Source: Vulcanimicrobiota bacterium
GTDB lineage: Bacteria; Vulcanimicrobiota; Vulcanimicrobiia; Vulcanimicrobiales; Vulcanimicrobiaceae
Assembly: GCA_027306845.1 (NCBI GenBank)
Contig: DAHUYY010000069.1
Coordinates: 1-8,986, forward strand
Length of the DNA stretch: 8,986 nucleotides
Direction of reading: 5' to 3'
Program-made: the position numbers and the translations under genes
Notes under the pieces: model-generated
The model's input: only the letters and a program-made list of their open reading frames with translations
What the model was told of the DNA's origin: nothing
Databases searched by the model: none
Shown here: positions 5,177-8,986 of the stretch, in pieces
How positions within the stretch are numbered: the stretch's first letter is position 1
Layout of the letters: each line of letters starts with the position of its first letter

Positions 5177-7983
5177 TATGTCCCGGTCGCCGCCATCGAC
5201 GAGAGATTTTCCGCCTGGGCGACGAGCCGCTCGCGAAACTCCGCTGCGGTGAGCGGCTCGGCGAAGAGAAATCCCTGAGCGTCGATACATCCCGCAGCGA
5301 CGAGGACCTCGCGCTGCCGCTCGGTCTCAACGCCTTCGGCGACGACACGAACGCCGAACGCCTCCGAGAGCCGAACCAGCGTGTGGACGATCGGTTCGCT
5401 GGCGATCTCCCCATTTGCGCCGGCGACGAAGCCCTTGTCGATTTTGATCGCGTCGATTTTAAAGTGCTGCATGTAGCGCATCGACGAGTATCCCGTGCCG
5501 AAATCGTCGATGCAGACGGCGAAGCCGCGCTCGCGCACCCGTTCGATTCGCTCCATTGCGAGTTCGGTATCGTCGAGCATCGAGTTTTCGGTAATTTCGA
5601 TGGCGAGATTGCTGGGTTTCAACGCATATTCGTCGATCGCCGCGCTGAGGGTTCGATCGAAGCCCGGTTCGAGCAGCTCCGTCGGCGTCGCATTGAAATG
5701 CAATGTGAATTTACTGATATCGATCCCGGCACGCCGCCAAGCTGCGAGTTGAGAGCAGCCGGTATCGAGAACGAACGCGCCGATACTCCGCGCAAAACCG
5801 CCGCGCTCGGCGAGCGGGATGAAGAGCATCGGCGAGATGACGCCGCGCGTCGGATGATCCCAACGGAGCAGCGCCTCGGCCCCTTTAATCGCGCCGTTGC
5901 GAAGATCGACGACCGGTTGATAGAGAACCCGGAATTCCCGCCGCTCGACTGCGAAGCGAAGGTCGGCGGCCAATGCAACGCGCTCGGCCGCTGCGGTCTG
6001 CATCTCGGTATCGAAGACCGCGAAGCGTTCGCGCCCCACCGTCTTTGCATACTGCATCGCGATCTCCGCATCGCGCAGAACTTCGTCCCCACCGTCGTAC
6101 TTTTCCGGGCCGATCGCAATGCCGATACTCGCGCCGAGGAAAATCGGCCGGCCCTCGACGAGAAACGGTTTGGAGAGATTTTCAAGCAAACGACGCGCGA
6201 GCGACTCGACGTGAATAACATCGCCGAGCGTCCCCACGAGAATAGCGAACTCATCGCTCCCCAAGCGAGCGACGGTATCATCTGCATTGAGAGATCCCCG
6301 CAAGCGCGTGGAGATTTGCCGCAGCACGGCGTCACCGCCGGAGTGTCCGAGGCTCTCGTTCACATCTTTGAAATGCTCGAGATCGACGAAAATCACCGAG
6401 AAGAGCGCGCCGGCTTCGCTGCGCGAGCGATCGAAACGCACCGCAAGTTGCTCTTCGAACGCTTGCCGATTCGGTAGCCCGGTGAGCGCATCGTGAAGAC
6501 GTTGGAAGTTGAGGCGACGCTCTTGTTGCTTGATCGTGGTCTTATCGGCGAAGGAGCACATCGCAAATGGGTGCTCGCCCGCGGCATCGGTGACGCCGGA
6601 GATCGTGACGTCGACCCACATCTCCTCGCTCAGACCGGAGATACGGCGCTCGACCGTAAATGCGTCGCGCGTGCCGCTCATCACCTCGGCGAATTCTTCT
6701 TCGTGGCCGTCGAGCAGATGATGCTGCACGTCGATCACGCTGCGATAGACGGCATTTGCATCGATCGCCTTGCCGTTCCGGTCGAGAATTGCGATACCCA
6801 TCGTCGAGCCGTCGAAGACGGCGCGAAACTGCGCCTCACTGAGATGGAGCGCCCGCTCGGCCTCCTGACGCGCGAGTTCGCTCGCCAATCGCTCCCGTTC
6901 GCGCTGCGCCTCATCGAGCGCGCGCCGTCCGCGAGCGTTGGCGATCGACCACGCTAAGAGCAACGCACCGACGAGCACGAGGAGGATGCCGAGCACCGTG
7001 AGGATGCGCGCTCGCTGCGCGCCGTCATAGTTCGCCGCTCGATTATTGAGATCGGCGACGAGCATAGTAGCGGTCGCGCCGTAGAGTGCATCGGCGCTCC
7101 GCTCGGCGGCGAGGCTCAGTGCCTCCAACTTGTGCGCCGACGTCGGATCCATGCGCGGCAGCATCGCCGCGTTTCCGAGTGCGCCGGAGAGCGCATTGCC
7201 CGCCGCGATGTAGCCCTTCGCTCGCGCGACGAAGAGCGCGACGGCAGGAATATCTCCGTGCGGCAATGCCGCGCGCAGCGATGCCGACGTTCGCGCGATG
7301 TGATCTTGCGTCAGGCTAAACCAATCGCCGATGGCGGTCGAGACGTTGTTGAAGCCGATGCGCAGCGCTAGAGAGATACCCGACGCACCAAGAACGTGTC
7401 GGACGACGATCGTGGCGTGCCGCGGAACCATCAACGCACCCGGCAGGTCGTTGAAGGCGATATCGGCGAGATTCTGCGTGACCTGCGAACGCTCGTAACT
7501 AAAATTCGAGGTGTCGCCGATGTTTTGAATGATCACGGTGAGCGGATTGAGCGGCGCGCTTACCGGTGCGAAGCCCTTCCATCCCAGCGGGGCGTGCTGC
7601 GCCTGCACCCAGCCCTTATCGAACGCAGGGAACGAACTCGCCGCATCGAGCGCGTGCGCGTCGGGTGCGAGGAGCACGCGCTTTAACGCAGCGATCTCGC
7701 GATTGACGGCGATCGCGGCCCGAGCCCGCGCTAACGGGTGACGATAGACGACCGCGTCGCGATAATCGAGCAACGCATGTGCGAGCGGCTGCGAGAGCTG
7801 GAATGCTGCGATGGCGATCCGTTCGCGCGACGAAATTGCCGGTGCCGTCCCCCTCGCCGTAAAACGTGCGAAAGCGAGCATCTGTGAAACCGCCACGGCG
7901 GCCCCGACCAGAAGCAGCACGATCGCGAGGATGCTGGGAACCCGCTGTGCCCATCGCGTACGCTCGGCCATACCCCGAAGCAT
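5176..7983 (-). CDS. Membrane-bound PAS-GGDEF-EAL cyclic-di-GMP protein (probable phosphodiesterase)
   Basis: A 935-residue inner-membrane signalling protein. TM1 is at about 17-38, then a periplasmic region of about 290 residues with no domain I recognise. TM2 is at about 327-347, then a charged coiled-coil linker (350-382) and a PAS domain (about 383-490, FRAVFDGSTMGIAILDRNG). The GGDEF domain begins at DALTGLPNR (498-506); its signature is degenerate, GSDEF at 575-579, and the RxxD inhibitory site is absent (NADD at 566-569). The EAL domain has EALLRW at 703-708, N764, E796, DDFGTG at 826-831, K847, E883 and Q903, so catalytic residues look intact. I infer a c-di-GMP phosphodiesterase with a GGDEF that is regulatory or weakly active, controlled by the periplasmic and PAS inputs. 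ATG 7983 is the first start after an in-frame TAG; Met5 (7971) is an alternative. The only GGAG lies 21 bases upstream, so the ribosome site is poor. Confidence 0.93.
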   Translation of the reverse strand: MLRGMAERTRWAQRVPSILAIVLLLVGAAVAVSQMLAFARFTARGTAPAISSRERIAIAAFQLSQPLAHALLDYRDAVVYRHPLARARAAIAVNREIAALKRVLLAPDAHALDAASSFPAFDKGWVQAQHAPLGWKGFAPVSAPLNPLTVIIQNIGDTSNFSYERSQVTQNLADIAFNDLPGALMVPRHATIVVRHVLGASGISLALRIGFNNVSTAIGDWFSLTQDHIARTSASLRAALPHGDIPAVALFVARAKGYIAAGNALSGALGNAAMLPRMDPTSAHKLEALSLAAERSADALYGATATMLVADLNNRAANYDGAQRARILTVLGILLVLVGALLLAWSIANARGRRALDEAQRERERLASELARQEAERALHLSEAQFRAVFDGSTMGIAILDRNGKAIDANAVYRSVIDVQHHLLDGHEEEFAEVMSGTRDAFTVERRISGLSEEMWVDVTISGVTDAAGEHPFAMCSFADKTTIKQQERRLNFQRLHDALTGLPNRQAFEEQLAVRFDRSRSEAGALFSVIFVDLEHFKDVNESLGHSGGDAVLRQISTRLRGSLNADDTVARLGSDEFAILVGTLGDVIHVESLARRLLENLSKPFLVEGRPIFLGASIGIAIGPEKYDGGDEVLRDAEIAMQYAKTVGRERFAVFDTEMQTAAAERVALAADLRFAVERREFRVLYQPVVDLRNGAIKGAEALLRWDHPTRGVISPMLFIPLAERGGFARSIGAFVLDTGCSQLAAWRRAGIDISKFTLHFNATPTELLEPGFDRTLSAAIDEYALKPSNLAIEITENSMLDDTELAMERIERVRERGFAVCIDDFGTGYSSMRYMQHFKIDAIKIDKGFVAGANGEIASEPIVHTLVRLSEAFGVRVVAEGVETERQREVLVAAGCIDAQGFLFAEPLTAAEFRERLVAQAENLSSMAATGT

Positions 7984-8063
7984 ACGACGGCGAGCCGGGA
8001 ATAACTCCTACCCGCGAACGCGGGGCCCCACTTTTTCAAGCGGAGCCCCGTCGCGCGTCAGAG

Positions 8064-8140
8064 TGGGGTGACTGACCGGGTTCGAACCGGCGACCTCCTG
8101 AGTCACAGTCAGGCGCTCTAACCAGCTGAGCTACAATCAC
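8064..8140 (-). tRNA. tRNA-His(GUG)
   Basis: A 77-base cloverleaf with encoded CCA. The acceptor is GTGATTG/CAGTCAC, the anticodon loop CTGTGAC gives GUG, and the T arm is GCCGG-TTCGAAC-CCGGT. Position 73 is C and the base just before the 5' end (8141) is G, so the G-1:C73 identity pair of histidine tRNA is genomically encoded. It is the last gene of a three-tRNA array and lies 80 bases before the GGDEF/EAL start. Confidence 0.96.
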
Positions 8141-8158
8141 CACGCATGCGCGTCGGTA

Positions 8159-8232
<74 letters not shown>

Positions 8233-8259
8233 GCGAGCCCTTCGGCATGCAAAACCCTA

Positions 8260-8333
8260 TCGGGACGACAGGATTTGAACCTGCGACTTCTTGCTCCCAA
8301 AGCAAGCGCTCTACCAAGCTGAGCTACGTCCCG
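8260..8333 (-). tRNA. tRNA-Pro(UGG)
   Basis: A 74-base cloverleaf without encoded CCA. The acceptor is CGGGACG/CGTCCCG with discriminator A, and the anticodon stem CTTGC/GCAAG carries loop TTTGGGA (UGG). The T arm is GCAGG-TTCAAAT-CCTGT. The preceding acetyltransferase frame runs 23 bases into its 5' half and stops at a TAG in the D arm. Confidence 0.95.
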
Positions 8334-8986
8334 CCGACTCCCCGCGGAGCATACCACAACGAGGCAAGCCGACCGCACGATTCGGTCGCGGCTCGCCGAT
8401 CGCGATTGCAAGATCGACGATGCTCCCACCGCAACGCCGAAGCAGCTGCGTAAGCCGTGGGCTCGAGAGCGGAACGCGCACTCGCGCCAGGTCGCGCCCG
8501 ATGCCGCGAAGGCGTGAAAGGGCGTAGAGAATCGCATCGCCCAGCAGCGCCGCGCCGGCCGCTGCACCGGGGCCGATCTCACCGTCGGGAAAGACATACA
8601 GATACGCGGCGATCTCGCCGTCGGGGCGCGCGAAGAGCAGCCCTTGCGCGATCGCTCCGAGCGCTTCATGGAGCGCGCGATCGCAGGGGTTTCCGGCGAG
8701 CCGATCGATCTCGAAGAGATTGCGAAGATCGGCCTCCAGTTGAATCGGACGGACGGCGAGCGGCGCCGTACCGTCGAGCTCGGCCGCCAATCGATCGGCA
8801 ACGGGGAGGGCGACCGAGTACCCGGCGACGAGTTCGAGAGCGCCGCCGAGAGCGCCGAACAGCGGAGCGAATGCGGCAGGCTCGGCGGGCACCAGCGCGC
8901 GGACGCTCCGTCCCTCCGGCCCGCGCAAAAACTCGATTGCCCGCCTGCCGATGCCGCGTCCGCGAAGTGCCGACGCGACGATCGTC
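8311..8986 (-). CDS. GNAT-type N-acetyltransferase, 5' end beyond the window
   Basis: The frame is open to the right edge, so the start is missing; 224 residues are visible. The visible part begins with VASALRGRGIGRRAIEFL, which resembles the acetyl-CoA pyrophosphate-binding loop (R/Q-G-x-G-x-G/A and helix) of GNAT enzymes. It then continues into an alanine-rich second half that could be another GNAT-like fold or a C-terminal extension (IAAYLYVFPDGEIGPGAAAG, then AILYALSRL). The substrate cannot be told from this. The apparent first start at 8928 is TTG and is internal, not a true start. The stop is TAG at 8311-8313, inside tRNA-Pro, so the last seven or so residues are encoded by tRNA sequence. 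Family assignment is moderate: it rests on one motif plus overall pattern. Confidence 0.6.
   Translation of the reverse strand, partial: TIVASALRGRGIGRRAIEFLRGPEGRSVRALVPAEPAAFAPLFGALGGALELVAGYSVALPVADRLAAELDGTAPLAVRPIQLEADLRNLFEIDRLAGNPCDRALHEALGAIAQGLLFARPDGEIAAYLYVFPDGEIGPGAAAGAALLGDAILYALSRLRGIGRDLARVRVPLSSPRLTQLLRRCGGSIVDLAIAIGEPRPNRAVGLPRCGMLRGESAGRSSAW
8348..8356 (-). promoter_or_regulatory. Possible extended -10 promoter for the Pro-Arg-His tRNA array
   Basis: TGGTATGCT on the minus strand fits an extended -10 element (TGn plus a four-of-six -10 match), ending 14 bases before the tRNA-Pro 5' end. No clear -35 is present, as is common with extended -10 promoters. It lies inside the 3' end of the acetyltransferase gene. 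Confidence 0.35.

Noticed and set aside
5149..6477. Long plus-strand open frame (442 codons) opposite the EAL/GGDEF domains
   Set aside because: It is the antisense shadow of conserved EAL and GGDEF sequence and also runs across the promoter/terminator spacer.
8011..8050. GC-rich inverted repeats (CCCGCG-AA-CGCGGG and GGGGC/GCCCC) between tRNA-His and the GGDEF/EAL gene as a terminator
   Set aside because: On the transcribed minus strand no T-run follows the hairpins. The T-run lies on the plus strand, where no gene is read.

Overview
The window (about 9 kb, GC-rich, genes packed tail-to-tail or overlapping) reads as chromosomal sequence from a free-living bacterium. It carries core housekeeping genes (surE, tig-clpP-clpX), seven tRNA genes, a large membrane-bound cyclic-di-GMP protein and part of an acetyltransferase. 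There is no mobile element, CRISPR array or phage gene. I cannot place the organism firmly. The GC-rich codon use and mixed CCA-encoded/non-encoded tRNAs would fit one of the less-studied soil phyla (Eremiobacterota-like is my weak guess), and nothing here proves it.

Left arm (1-1397, plus strand): surE, whose stop overlaps the start of a second gene (ATGA at 894-897). That second gene is the most interesting item. A 167-codon frame runs 894-1397 and encodes a peroxiredoxin-like protein of the AhpC/TSA_2 (PRXL2) type, but codon 34 is TGA, exactly where the family has its catalytic cysteine. A hairpin follows at the position expected for a bacterial SECIS element: perfect 7-bp upper stem, AGUU loop, extra 5-bp lower stem. 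The simplest reading is a selenoprotein that ordinary gene calling would split or truncate.

Middle (1394-5112, minus strand): tRNA-Lys(UUU), tRNA-Lys(CUU), tRNA-Leu(UAG), tRNA-Gly(GCC), then tig, clpP and clpX, all in one direction with short gaps. A good sigma70-like promoter (TTGCAA, 17-bp spacer, TACACT) lies just upstream of the first tRNA. The array may be one transcription unit linking translation (tRNAs), nascent-chain folding (trigger factor) and regulated proteolysis (ClpXP). clpX and the selenoprotein gene converge and their stop codons overlap at 1394-1397.

Right arm (5155-8986, minus strand): a 3'-truncated view of a transcription series. A GNAT-type acetyltransferase enters from the right edge and ends inside tRNA-Pro(UGG). 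It is followed by tRNA-Arg(UCU) and tRNA-His(GUG), then a 935-residue membrane protein with a periplasmic sensor region, PAS, a degenerate GGDEF (GSDEF) and an intact-looking EAL domain, probably a c-di-GMP phosphodiesterase. A small hairpin with a T-run follows its stop and may terminate it before the next promoter.

No selenocysteine machinery (selA, selB, selD, tRNA-Sec) is visible in this window, so the Sec interpretation depends on genes elsewhere in the genome.
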